From Lepidonotus clava (Eukaryota; Annelida; Polychaeta; Phyllodocida; Polynoidae): a DNA stretch of 64,000 bases. The position numbers were made by a program, and so were the translations under genes. Location of the stretch: the NCBI GenBank assembly GCA_936440205.1, contig OW387139.1:29228378-29292377 (forward strand), written 5' to 3'. The notes under the pieces were generated by a model, which searched no databases, was not told where the DNA came from, and worked only from the letters and a program-made list of their open reading frames with translations. Below are positions 11,685 to 24,522 of this stretch, in pieces. Position 1 is the first letter of the stretch. The number at the start of each line of letters is the position of its first letter.

Positions 11685-14600
11685 ACACTGACAAGCCTGC
11701 ATTGTGGGTGGGCAATAGGGCGTGAACGTGGCACTGAATGACAATTACCATATTGGTCTGTAAGTGTATCTTTAGAGTGTGGCTCCGATACCGACATAAC
11801 TCACGCTCTTAATGGCTCAATCACGCTCGACTGAAAGCCGTCTGCTTGACGCAGGAAAGGGGCCATTTGGGCGGGAAATTCTCAGATCTTTCTCTGTGTG
11901 TTTACATGGCATTTGGGCTAAGGTGAGCCAGCCATTAGCAGCCCACATGGGGGTACGGTGATCACATGGCAGATCAGTGCGGATAACGGTGTATTTGTGG
12001 TACCAGTCTAAGCCCAACTAATCCATACTGATTAGGGGGTGGGGGGAGCTTGTCATGCATCGCTTGGTTGGGGTATGAATTAACGGCCAGCGTCACGATT
12101 CGTCGGCAACACCAGTACTTGGTGTTTAATCCGCCATTTGTCAGCATTTGTCAGTATTTATCACGGTAGGTCTGTTCACCTGCCGCATTCATAACCAACA
12201 CAGCCCACCAGGCACCAAAACCTGACTGACGTTTGTTTGACCCGAGCACACCATCAGACAACACCGCCTAATGCAATTGTGTGTCATCAGCACTACTCTG
12301 TATACACACCTTTTTCGTGGTAACACTACACGGATTGACTGAGTGAAAACACGGCGCTAGAACAAACAGCAGGAAATGTAGAACCAGATCGCCCAGTAAA
12401 AATGACAAATGGCAAGGCACACATACGAAAACGATTAGTTCTCTTTGAAGTGTTGTAACACCGCCATAATTTTTTCCATTATGGTCTTATCTTATCTATA
12501 AGGGTATGCAGTGTTTTGGCGCTATATCAGACCGCTGTGGGCACTGATTAGCTGTCCCCTCGCCCACCCCTTCCTGTGTGAGGCGATGAGGCGGTACGGA
12601 GGGGCTCTCTCATTACGGCGCTGTCATCAAGCTAGCCGCCGTTAGGGGTCCCCGGTGTAGTCATTGATGAGGGCACATTGTGTCCGGTCATTCCCCATCC
12701 CCCCTTTCTCCATTCAGTCCAGCTTTGGCCCTAATCTGATCGTCGATAGATTACTGCAGAGCCTTTGGCCAGCCCGCGCTTGTGACGGTCGGTACAGATC
12801 ATAAGGGAGTATTTAGGGCCGGACTCGCCGGTTATCACCGCCCTGCCCGGAGGTCCTGTGCACGCACGCAGCATCCCCTGGAGGATAAGTGATCACGTGA
12901 CTAGCCAAGGGAGCATGATGGGGTGGTAGGAGTGGGGCTGTTGTAAAACCCCAAACCCATAAAGTTCCTGGCCCAAAAAGTGGATGGCTTTTCTCCCCGA
13001 TTCCCATGCCCTCAAGCACACACTCTCTGATGAAAATAAAAAACCTACCGGGTTTAATGTATTCGTCATTCAAGTAACTATTGGAATGTGAGCTTTGGGA
13101 ATGGGACCTACTAAACCTTAAAACCTCGGTATCAGCATATATGACTATTCAATATAGCTTTAGTGCTGGACATTCCATTGAGTCCTCAGAACCCGATCAA
13201 ACTCGTGCGTCGTACAGTGGACCAATTCAATTTTCCACAGCACAGAAAGGTAACGGACTCGTTGAAAGCCCAGCAAATGCTATTTTTCGGTTACTTAAGC
13301 CCCCACATCTCGGAATGCAGGCCAGTCAACCCAATCTCGATCGTAAAGCTAAAACCCAATACCATCCCTACACAGATCCGGACCGCTTTCTCCATGATCT
13401 AACCTACATTTGCTACCGTACATTTATGTCTGGACACGAGCTGGTCATTCACTATTGGCGCCAAGAACTGGACGTAGGGATGAGTTCCGAACACACAGCC
13501 ATGATTGGACTGGTTCTAGGGGGCTCTGTTTCCATAGCAGCCACACGCGACGTTAGCCTTGTCAACTGACCTGCTGTTGGTATGATTAAACCGTGAGTAG
13601 TCTACGGAAATGGAGCATTCTGTCGGGCAAAGGTCGCGCAGCAGTTTGACTGCGTAAGTATCCGTGTCGTAATATACACTGTACAAGGCAGTAGATGTAA
13701 CTAACTGGATACTCTTAACGAAGTGTTACATAAGGCTTTCTATTAGAGGATCCTGGCTCTAAAATCCACTGTGCATTCCGTCAAACGATTTGACCATACC
13801 GCATTTATGGTCTTATTCACCAAATGTAGCCAAGCGGTTTGATAATCAGGCGGTATTAGTCATCCGGTAGTAACACTTCTACAACGTGTTAATGTTAAGC
13901 TGCTGATCGATTAGAACTACTCATAGTTCCTTGGCCACCTAATGACACGAATTAAATTGGCAAATGATACGCAAGCGGCAGGTAGCGCTGAATAGCCAAG
14001 TGTGTTTAAATGGGTAATTGGTCCCTCAGGTAAGGGGCAGGCGCCAGGTATCAGTGTTGTATTCTAAGCCAAGCACAATGCCGTCATTATTTGACCTAAT
14101 CCTCTCCTCTATCCCCTCTGTGCTCACTGAACATCTGTTGTCCGCATGTCAATCGCTGTGTATGATAGCAGGATAGTAGCCATTTCTATAGGTTTAGAGT
14201 ATGCACCTGTGCCATCCATAATGGGGTTTGGATGGAACCAATTGATAAAAACGTACCTGTCACTACGCCTTTTATGTGCTGTATACCTACATAGTAGGAC
14301 GTTAAATGCCGGTTATCAAACACTTGATAAAAAGTAGGGCATTGAAAGGCACCGCAGCAAATGCTTCTTGTATGTTAGTACTAGGCTATAAATCCTTTAC
14401 AAGCCTTCGTTATACAGAAGAGGTTTAATATTTTTATTGGCGTCTTAGCTTAAGCATTTCCAAAAGTGCGAGTATCTAGTTGATGTCTCGATATACATCG
14501 TTGTAGCTGATTTGGCAACAACTGCCAGTTGAACGCTAACCAAATACAATTGACAGGCCAGACACACGTGTGATAAATAAATCATACGTTTTTAAGTGTA

Positions 14601-17599
14601 TCTACAGGACATTCGGTGCATAGATTCAAGACACATAGTTAGTATTTTCCACAAGGTACATCGTCGAATATGATTTATTCAGCACGCTCATGTCCTTTTA
14701 ATCATTTCAGTTTTCACCAAGTTTGTTTGTATTATACTTAGAATTCCTAGTACATGAAGATCAATCAACTCAATCGATGCCACTATTCTAAACAATACAT
14801 CTTTGTGTCATCTAAATAATCTCATTTAATTTTCCAACTGGTGCTCGATACTGTTGTTTGTGTGCTAAGAGAAAGAATTATTCTGTTATCTCAAACATTG
14901 ACATAAATATATGATATAATATCATATAACATTGGCTACTCACATGAGAGAGGCTGCACTGAATAGAATCATGAAAATAATTATATCTGTCAAATAGAAA
15001 GCGTTATTTACACTTGATAATGGAACACAGAGTAATACTCGCGAATATGTAAAAAAAAAAAGTCACTAGAACGTGAAATGTATTACACTGAGAGCAAAAA
15101 CATCGACGACGTGTCGGCTAGTAGTGGGCTTTCGTTCAGAATCCAGTAAATGACTTCCTCTCTGTTTGTTTGATCAATAGATCGACTGGGCTGTACCGTT
15201 TTCACCCATTGTGTTCGGCCAATTCGAGTCGTATTTGCGTATCCTGACTAAATTTGCCCACGATGATGGAGGTAGGACGGCAGGTGGCACTTCTGCTCAC
15301 AACTGACTCAGAACCTGGTCACAATAAGCTCAGTGTACTTGAGTAAATGACGCTTCAGGTACTCTGTTTTTGTCGGATTGTTCCCTTTTTACCCCACAAG
15401 CAGTTCTTTAGTCTTAAACTTCATACAGTTAGTTTAGGTCTTGTACATTTATGTATTGTATATAAGGATATGCAGAGAAAAACAAAAATTGTATATGTAT
15501 CATGGCGACCTAGAATTATACCCTCGGTGTCTACCAAAGGTGTATCTCGGTGTCTATAATAATAATGAACTGTAGTCACTGCTTTAATTGGTAACAACTA
15601 TTGATATTTCATAATCGTAATAGCGTAACATTACTTTTTTGGCCTATATTCATATCTTGATAATATACTCTCATGCTGCACTGGTCATTCAACTAATAAT
15701 ACGAGACTATACCGTATTCAGAATTCTACAGTTTAGAAACCAACGCCTAGTGCCACACCCAAACCAAAGTTGTTTCTTGGGAGGTGTAACTATGTTATTT
15801 ACGAGTGTTGGTTGGCGTCAATAAACAAGGATGGTGTGTGAACGACCATCTGGGGGCGTGTGGGTGTAGAGGTCTGATAAGGTGTCCGACTCTCACCACT
15901 GGTCAGGCCTTAATCCCGGCCAAGCCGCTTTACTTTGACTCGTGCCACATGAAGGGGCCTGAGAACACGGCATAGAGGCCCACAAACACATGCTGCCATA
16001 TACTTAAACGTTCCGGCCTACACAGGCACTTTGATATATAGCGGCTTTACCCAATCGCTAAATTGCGCTGTCGAGTAACAGCGCCTTTGGTAAGTGTCTT
16101 AGTGAAGTAAGAAAAAGCGTGGTATTCGAAGACTTTAAGTATACTATGTAAAATCTTCCAATGCACAGGCGTCTTACTTGATATTCATAAATATGGAATC
16201 GTTTCAAATCGAAAGTTTTATTTGAATTGTAAAGTTATGTTGAAGGAAACGCGCGCTATATTAGGCCTACTTGTATGTTGAGGGATTAACCTCTATTACT
16301 TGTATGTTCTACCAACTAGTGTGCTGATGTGATTACAGTTCTTTGACACTGAATTTCCTCTGATGATTTGTAATTTGATATTTCATTTAGAAGCTAGAGA
16401 TCTTTTGGAAATCCATTCACACAGTGAGGACAAGAGTAAAAGAAACTGTTTATAAAACAGGCTGTATTTATTATCATGTATGACGGTGAAAAGGGTGCCC
16501 ATAGCAATCAGAACTGCTGACTTCTATTCGGTTTTAGGTATAAAGGCTGGTATACCCTTAATGGTATGCACGCGTCCATATGCATAGGCACTATGGGGCA
16601 AATTGACCCGTCAGCCAAGTCAGGCCACTCAGTCTACAGGCGTAGAAACCGGGCGGCCAGCGTTTATGCCCTACCTGACCAAATTACCATACGTGGGAGG
16701 TAGAATGCCTCTGGTCTTGGGAGAACCAGCGCCAGCAAAAGGACGTTTGTGTTACCATAATATCATATGACAACACCTCGGGCCCAGTCCCTGAGACGTC
16801 CATTAGATTATCACCACCACCCACCTCCTTCCTCACATGTTTCCACATTCACCCACCCCACACTTCCTCAGCGGCCATCTCACAGCCATGCACACACACA
16901 GTAATACACTACCCAGATTCCACAAGATGCTTGCGGCCTTTTGCTGCGGCCGGATGAATAATGGCCTCACTTGATGCGTTCTGCTGTTCGGTCATGTTGT
17001 AACTGCGGCGTAACTTGCGATTTCCTCGCTGAGTTATTAGAGTTTTTGTGGGTCGGAGAACTCGGTGGGCAGGCTGATCTGTTTATACCGAGCCTGCGGG
17101 CCGTAACCCGCCGTCCGCGGTCAGCCCCTGCAGCCGTCACTGACCTTATCTCTATCAATAACCTCCCTCCACCTCTCAACAGCCCTACCAGCACCCTGCC
17201 CTACCCCAACCCCAAATGCCTAGGAGAGGGGCCTTTTGCAATATGCCGCTGATATATTCACACCAGGATATTTGGTAAAGACTGGTTCATATTTCAGACC
17301 TGTGGTGGGGAGCATTGAGCGTGCTCTCTGTATAAAGGCGGGCTTTAAGGTGGTGTAGGGGATGGGGTTAGAGAGGAGGGCTCTGACTGAGTCCCGTGTC
17401 GGCAGGGCATGGTGCTGGGGCGGTCAGAATGCACTAGCACCGACCACCCCAACTAGTCCGACAATGAGCGGCCTGTCGACCAGTGGAATGCGCATTGAGG
17501 GGCGGGGCCCGGGGCCGGATTGTGTACACACCGGAGGATGGGGCTATTGGTCCCGTATCGATCTGTGCTCCACATGACGGCTGGGGGCCAACTGCTGTT

Positions 17600-18330
17600 A
17601 CAGCTACTGCTGCTTCTGTGTCAGACGGCCAGTAACGCCTGCTGCCTTAGTTACTGCCACCTATTGCTTGTGTGGCTTCTGCTTAGTTACTACCACCTTC
17701 TGCTTCAGTGACTGCTGCTTAGTTACTAATGGATACTGCTTCAGTGGCTACTGCTTAGTTATAGATACCTGCTGTTTCTGTGGCTATGGTTTAGTTAGTG
17801 CCGCCTGTTTTTCCTTTAGCTCCTACTTAGTTACTGCTGCCTACTGCTTCTGTGGCTATCTTTCATATAGTACCTATCACCTGCTGCTTCCACGACTACT
17901 GCTTAGTTACTGTTGCCCACTACCAGTGGTTACTGCTTAGTCACTGACACCTGATGTTTCTGTCACTATGGTTTAGTTACTGCCACCTCTTGCCCCTTTG
18001 ACCGCTGCTTAGTTACCGTCGCCTGCTGCTTCAGCACTTGGCTACTGTTTAGTAACCACCACCTACTACTTCAGTGGCTGCTAATCAGTTACTACCGCCT
18101 TCTGCTTAGTAAATGCAACCTACTGCTCCAGTGGCTACTGTTTTTAATTACTGCCTCCTGCTGCTTCTTTGGCTGCTGCTTAGTAACTGTCACTTGCTAC
18201 TTTTGTGGCTATTGTTGTTTCTACCGTTGCCTGCTGTACTTTGGCTATACCTTGCTGTAATAAACTGCTGCTCCGGTGGCTACTGCCTACTGTTACTATC
18301 GCCTGCTCCTTCTATCAATACCCCGCTTGG
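17600..18330. repeat. Degenerate 36-bp minisatellite, about 20 units
   Basis: The word CTTAG(T)TACTG recurs at 17646, 17682, 17718, 17754, 17790, 17826, then (with small slips) 17902, 17936, 17972 and 18008, giving a 36-bp period. Later units to about 18330 are more decayed. A unit is roughly TTACTGCCACCTGCTGCTTC plus TGTGGCTACTGCTTAG. Because 36 is a multiple of 3, frames stay open along it (for example 17668-17940, a 12-residue Cys-rich repeat). That is expected from the period and is not evidence of a gene. Scattered CTGCT words continue to about 18700. Confidence 0.85.
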
Positions 18331-21300
18331 TGCCTGTTGCATCTATAACTATTGTTTTTCCAGCCAAGGATGACGGAACAGTGACGATATTTCAATAATG
18401 TTATGTGACGTTAAAAGAACGCTTTGAGACGACACATTCTTGTCTGGGTTCCTATTTACTGTTTTTAGTAATCTTTGCCTATTGCTAAGCGATGCGGCAT
18501 CATGACTTTGCTTTACTTTTGCTGACTTCTACTGCCTCTTTGCTTCGAAGGTCATGGCTGTTATCTCTATTCTGTTGTCACTGCTATCCGCTGCTTTACT
18601 GTTGCTAATTTTGCTTATCTCAACTTGTATGCACAGTACTTTTGATATTTGCTGTTCTACTGCTACCTGCTGCTCATGTTCCCATTGCCTACTCCTAGGC
18701 CTGGAAATAAAGGTTGTCTGTTGACTGCACTATGCCTGTATCTTTATTTTTTTTCTTAAACAATTGCGATATCCAAAATAATTATGTTGACTATGCAGGT
18801 CAACTACTGCCTTCTGTTACCCACACTGTTGTTTCATTGTATAATAAAACTGCAGTGTTAAAGTACATAGGGTTATAATGAGTGACCCATTAAACCATTA
18901 AATGCCAACCCACTATCTCCTCATCATTAACCAGTTCATTTACCCACCTTCCCAGCCGCCCCTTAGAATCTGGATGACCGCCAGCAAACGTCTACCTGTG
19001 AAGTCTGGAGTGACGTACACCTGACTAATGTTAGCTACATGTATCACCCTGGCTAGTCAGTACCTCAATCTTAATTCTCCAATTTTAGATATAACACCCC
19101 TCGTAATCTTAATATTGAATCACGTTATACTAGGTCGTTGATAAGAACGGGTCAAAAAAAGTCCATTCCACTCTGCACCAAGTTAAGCTCATCATGAAAA
19201 TGGCAAAATGTTTTCGATGTTTATTTCAAAATAGATTCATCATCTGCAAAATGAATCATTAATAGATTTGTCAGGAATCCAACAAAATTATTGTAATCGG
19301 TCATTTCCCATAGGAAACAAAGTTGAAGTCTGATAGCTTGACTGCTGATATGTTATTCTTGACTTCCTATACGGAGACTTTTGATCGGCTCGCAACCCCG
19401 CAAATCATTTAATTATTATAACCTCACAGGCTAGTATGATTGAACAGAAGGGCCTTGGAGATGAAAATTTAAAATATAAGCTTTTCCTATTGCAATCATT
19501 CTAGTTATAAATGAAAGGGCTATGTTTTGTGTTGTATTTTGTCAAACCTCGATAGTGTCTCCACGAGAAGGGTCTATTGAAGACGGTACTGTTACAGCAT
19601 GAGGTGAAGATGGGGTAGCCCTCATACGGGCTAGCACTGGCGGGTTAAGGGGGCAGGGGGAGAGGGGATATTGATAATGCTGGCCTACAATCTGAAGGTC
19701 GGGGAGCCGCCCCTCAGCCTGGTTTATGGTGTTTCCGGCGGCGCTGGCGGCCCTGGTCGGTCCGACGGGCGGGCCTATCTCCGGGGCCGCGTCTATCACG
19801 CCGTATAAATGAGGAGTGCTATCCACATGAGGGCCTCTCCGCGCCACCTCCCTCAAAATCCCAAAACGCCCCCCACCCCTGTACCCCTCCGCGGTCTCTA
19901 CACACTCACATCCGCCTCCTCCAACCAGTCCCAACTGCACCCTTTTCCGTTCAATAAACTTATGCATAGCCAGAGCTCTGAGATTAGGAGGCATGGCCAT
20001 GATTTCTTTATTGTCGTCGCGTTGATTAGCGGATTAGCTTATAGTAGGCAGGGGTAGGCGACGGGAATGTGTCGAGGGAAGTGGCTGAAGAATGACAGAA
20101 TTATACATGCAGAGTGGCCCCGGCCCAGTGAGTGTGTGTGAGGCGGCGGTGACGCACAGGGACAAATGGTTTATTAGATAACCGGGACACGGCCGCTACC
20201 TAAGTCTAGCCTGTCAGGGCGGCCGCGTCGGCTCATCATGCTAATACGGCGCCGATCCCGCGCTGATAAATCAGATTAAATGATCCATCACAGAACTGGA
20301 CCCCGCCTTCCCCGCACCGCGCGAATCTCGGCTTATTTACCGCCTGTCTCTCACCGGGGGGTGGAGGGCATGCGTGCCCCGGCCCCAGCTACCTCTGGTC
20401 GTTGCAACTATTGCAACTGTTGGACAATCTATCAGGCTTCTGAGTCTGATGCAAAACAAAAGTCATGGTTTATCTGATGTCTCTGGAGGCATTCAGTCAA
20501 TGCAAACGTGCTCTTCACATAAAAGTGCTAATGCATCCATATCTCTCGGCTTATTTTTATTATATACTCACTAAAGTATCCCTGCATCAATTATCAGTAT
20601 TAGTCAACATTCCTTAATGCCAGCGATGCCTAATTGACAATCACAAATTCTCAATAATCCGGATCTGCTATTTCTATCGTCACTACTATAATGCCCATTG
20701 ATTGAAGTCAACAACCAACTTCCACCCATTACAACTTATGTCCCTTAATTATCTCATTATCAATAACTACAATACATTTTTAGACCTGACTCAATTCCCC
20801 CATATTTAACAAAAACGTACTACCTCTCTTATCAGATATTGTTACCACCCTTTCAACATCCCTAATTAGTATAACCATCACAGCGCCGTTTAACACAAAC
20901 CGAAACTAAAAAGTTGCTCCTTGAAATGTGGAAAGATTTATCATAGTAGGAGGCCTAGTATTCGCTACAACCCACTGGGACATACATCAGCACATCCATG
21001 TATCACTGTGTCAAACTTAGAACCTAAAGATCAACTATACTAATCAACCCCACACAGACCTACTGTAATGTTCACCAATTCCATGCCCAGTAAATCTCCA
21101 TTCATCTCGGAATCGCCGTACACCAGTCGCCATAACATAACACCCCAACGCCATCCAGCCACCTCCCACCTCCCACCTCCCACGCTCACACCTCCTACCC
21201 ACACCCTATAACTACACACCCAGCCCGTACAAGGCAGCTGTGCCCCCAACACCCAGCAGAGGACCCAATCCTTCCAGACCCTAGATAGCAGCAGCCACGA

Positions 21301-22157
21301 GAGACCCACTGCCCATCAGATTGTCACGCCAATCCCAAGTATGATCGGCCCAGATTCTGATCGCGATCGAAAGATGACCGAGAAACGGGTTGTGAAAAAT
21401 CGCCCATCTCTGCGGCGCTGACGCCAAAAAGGGGAATGAGCTGGTGGCTGGTTGAAAAGCAATGGCGGGTGACAAGTCGTGAGGGACGCCAAGGAGCGAG
21501 ACACCGCCACCTCAAAAAGGGCACAGGATGTTGTCTGGCTGCCAGCCAAATAATTCACGTCTTCATTCTTGTGATGGACTGGTAGCCCTGAGAAATACAG
21601 TCTATAACCCCTGTGGAAAATAGCCACAGAGAACATTGGGGAGGGGGGGGGGGGAGAAGATGAAGGGGTTGAATATCTACCAATAGCGGTTCTGTGGTGT
21701 AATCTTCTTATGTTATCCGCGTCATTGAACAGGCATGGACTGAAAAGAAGGATTACAGCCGACATGCAAGGCAGGAATTTCTGTCTAATACATGCATCTG
21801 GATCAAGTCTACATCTCTGAATAATTTGCTAGTCGTTTGATTTAATGGCATGTGATACAAGTCAACCTGTGCAGGGTATACATGGAACAGAAGATCTATA
21901 TTACAATGCTAGGGGTTATGGATATTAATGATGGGATAATATCAGTGACATCATAAGTAAATAAAGGCAGGTTATATGCAACATAACATGCATACCTTGC
22001 TATAATCTTTAATCCAGCTTCTATCTACATAATCCTTTCTGGGCCCTCCTACAGCTCTCCAAGTACTTCCTGCTAAAGGACCTAAATAAATACCCTTGAG
22101 GTGTATGGGGGGAGGGCCCGGGGAGGGGAGCCCTTCAGTGGAGGAAAATGGACAATT

Positions 22158-23058
22158 GTTAGGACGCTATCCCACAAATGGATGCTATCCCACAAATATT
22201 CAGGATTTGTGGGATAGCATCCACATCAAGATGTTATCCCACAAACTGATGCTATCCTTCAAACTGGTTTGAGGGATAGCAGCACCATGAAGACACTATC
22301 CCACAACCAGGCTGCTATCCCACAAATGGACCCTATCCCTCAAATTGCTTCCTTAGGTATCAAGAACAATTGAGAATAGGCCATGTCAGTCAATATTGGT
22401 TGGAATAGGTCAACAGTGGTGAAAATAGGTAAGTATAGCTAAAAAGGTTCAAGATGGGATCAAAAGGGTTATAAATGACAAAATCAAAAATTTATGTTAC
22501 CAAAAATGATATTGTCAAAAAGTAGGGTGCCAAAATGATGTAATTAACAAAAATGACATCAACAAAAACTCTTGAATCAAATAAAAATCTGATAATCATC
22601 TTCTCACCCCACCTGGCGGCAAAAGCTACAGTACCAAAATTGACTATTTCTAAATGTTGGCCCAAATGAAGTCCCCAGTGACATTGACCCAAATTTTGGA
22701 TGACATCATTTTAAAGACCATCATTTTGGGTTATGTTTCTATTATGATTCCATTTGGGTTTGCATCAGTTTTTGGTGACTGAAAAATACTTGTCGCATTG
22801 TTCTGATTGGAGGTACTATCCCTAAAAAAATTGTGACTTAGCAACTGTTTGTATCTTAGTCTCTTGTAGTGACGCTATCCAACAAACAGCTGCTAAGTCA
22901 CAAATATTTGCAGCTTAGCATCAATTATACTACAGACACTATCCCTCAAATATTTGTGACTTAGCAGCTGTTTGTGGGTTAGCATCTTGTGGTGATGCCA
23001 TCCCACAAAGTGACAACTATCTGTTGGATAGCATCTCTTTGTGGGATAGCGTCCTAAC
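22158..23058. mobile_element. Non-autonomous inverted-repeat DNA element, 901 bp
   Basis: The left end GTTAGGACGCTATCCCACAA is repeated as reverse complement at the right end (…TTGTGGGATAGCGTCCTAAC). The match continues, with a two-base difference, into GATGCTATCC, giving terminal repeats of about 33 bp. Both subterminal regions carry many copies, in both orientations, of GATAGCATC and of GCTATCCCACAAA with variants. The middle (about 22340-22800) is AT-rich with no open frame of note. If the target duplication is TA, the element proper starts at GGACGC; the outer bases also match, so the boundary is uncertain by 2-3 bases. It looks like a MITE or foldback element. The family is unknown. Confidence 0.82.
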
Positions 23059-24370
23059 ACCATGGAGGTTGGTCTCATCGTACCTGTAAAAAGAAGGGTG
23101 TGGGGAGGGCGTAGGCTGATTCCCCAAAACTTTCAAATGTGCATCTATTAGAGGTACTGATGTGTGGAGAGAAGGATGTCTGAGTTTTGGCAGAGCTTTA
23201 GATATGGGAAGATGTTATTGCTGCAATATGTATCCTTTGACATCTGAAAACATCAGTAGTGACACAAATAAGAAGATAATACAGAGCTGCAAATCTGGAA
23301 TTGTTTTGTCCCAGTCCGTGCTACCCTCAACCATTCAGTGCACCACAGGCACAGAGAATACTTGTCATAATTATGGAGTTGGGTAAAAAAGTCGATGGAA
23401 TACAAAGGAATAGGGCATGTTTTCCCATGTGCACAATTATGTCCTCAGAATAGTTTGTCAGGAAGCAATTGTCTTGTCGTTGTCATACAGTTTTTCTATT
23501 CTACACAGTGGAACAGTTTACTCCCCTTCCCAATCATTCGGTCTTCATTACTCATGTTATTGTACCTTCTACCTAAATAAACTGCCCATAGCAATATACT
23601 ACTCCTTTAGAAAGGAAGCAATGTTTTACAGTAGGCCTAGCGGGCACACATGTTTAGTCTCACACATGGATGAAAAACCTGTCCTAGTCTGTGCTAGTGA
23701 ACACCTGTTTATACGACGCCTTTGACATGAAGGAATTAAGCGCCTGTAGCCTCCTGACAGCACAGTCCCTACAGCTGCAACCATACAACTTATATAACAA
23801 AGGCTGTGGGTGTGTTCCACATTATGGTCCTTGTCATTGTCTGTCTGAAGGATGCACAATGCGTGCTAACTAATTGACTTAGCCTGTCCTATGGCTAATC
23901 AATAACAACTCAGATGCTTAAGAAGGCTGCCCTCGCCAAACCTAGATTGGATTATGCGAGCTGTCCAATTCAGGGGTTACCAACATAACACCATGTGACC
24001 CTGACCAATCTCCTATGTCAATTTAGCAGGCTTACAATGCGCAATCGACAGGCGCATTCTACAAACTTGCTAGGGGCAGAAATCAATTAAAAGGGGGGAC
24101 GTTATTCGATTGCCTAACGGTGTATGTTTAATATACATAACGATTACCGTACTGTACATTTCTATTGATCTCTACGTGGGACCTGACAATCCGTCCACAG
24201 GGTGAACGTGGGAGTGGGGATGGAGGGGGAGGTGTATGAAGTGTGTGGGCTGTGGGGGTGGGTCGGGGGTGGAGGGGTACAAATGCACTAGGAGGAAGGA
24301 GGGGCACTTACTCGTGAAGTGGGATACTGTAGAAATATCAAACATAAAGGTAGGAGAGAGGTTTGCTTAC

Positions 24371-24522
24371 CACGTCGATGAGCTGTGAGAGTCGTAGTCC
24401 CAGTTTGACGGTGAGCTTGTCGCTGTTGTTGCCCACGGGCCGGATGAGCTTGTTGTAGCCGCTCTTCCTGAGCAGGTCGTCGTAGAGGCGCTTGGCGTCC
24501 GGGTTGGCGCCCACGTGAAGGT
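24371..24522 (-). CDS. nAChR subunit, exon 2 (N-terminal ligand-binding domain)
   Basis: Nicotinic acetylcholine receptor subunit, a ligand-gated cation channel of the Cys-loop family in the synaptic plasma membrane. This exon encodes two bases of a split codon plus 50 codons: [17 protein letters not shown], then [15 protein letters not shown] and [10 protein letters not shown]. That is the N-terminal helix and first beta strands of the extracellular domain. NNS is an N-glycosylation sequon (about residues 54-56 of the joined protein). The match to insect alpha1-4 type subunits is close; two extra residues (RKSG for SN) precede YNKL. The acceptor is a good pyrimidine tract ending CCTCACAG (AG at 24524-24523) and the donor is GTAAGC from 24370. 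Phases are 1 in and 0 out, as I recall for exon 2 of the vertebrate alpha7 gene. The ORF runs on upstream through the acceptor into a hydrophobic stretch ([12 protein letters not shown]), which the pyrimidine tract itself explains. Alpha versus non-alpha cannot be proved because the Cys-Cys pair lies outside. Confidence 0.95.

Larger units (their letters stand above)
8386..24370 (-). other. Intron 2 of the nAChR gene (16.0 kb)
   Basis: Runs from the GTAAGC donor of exon 2 to the ATTTCAG acceptor of exon 3; both exons are secure. It contains the 65-bp minisatellite with its inserted element, the 36-bp minisatellite, the 901-bp element at 22158-23058 and the 96-bp repeat pair. GC-rich islands lie near 8.6-12.9, 16.6-17.6 and 19.6-20.4 kb. 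The stretch from about 20560 to 21300 is noticeably G-poor on the plus strand, and a 12-base G run lies at 21643-21654. A perfect AT-rich hairpin (TATATGATA, 3-base loop, TATCATATA) is at 14908-14928. The AT-rich parts 13.6-15.8 and 18.4-19.5 kb show nothing further. Confidence 0.93.

Noticed and set aside
13081-13569. 162-codon plus-strand frame
   Set aside because: No recognisable motif or homology that I can recall, no clear splice context, and a second overlapping frame is also open. About one frame of this length is expected by chance in 64 kb.
17668-17940. Cysteine-rich 90-codon repeat frame
   Set aside because: It lies wholly inside the 36-bp minisatellite and other frames are open too, so the openness follows from the period.
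20560-21060. Possible mitochondrial insertion in the G-poor stretch
   Set aside because: Strand asymmetry alone suggested it; no mitochondrial gene, tRNA or rRNA segment could be recognised.
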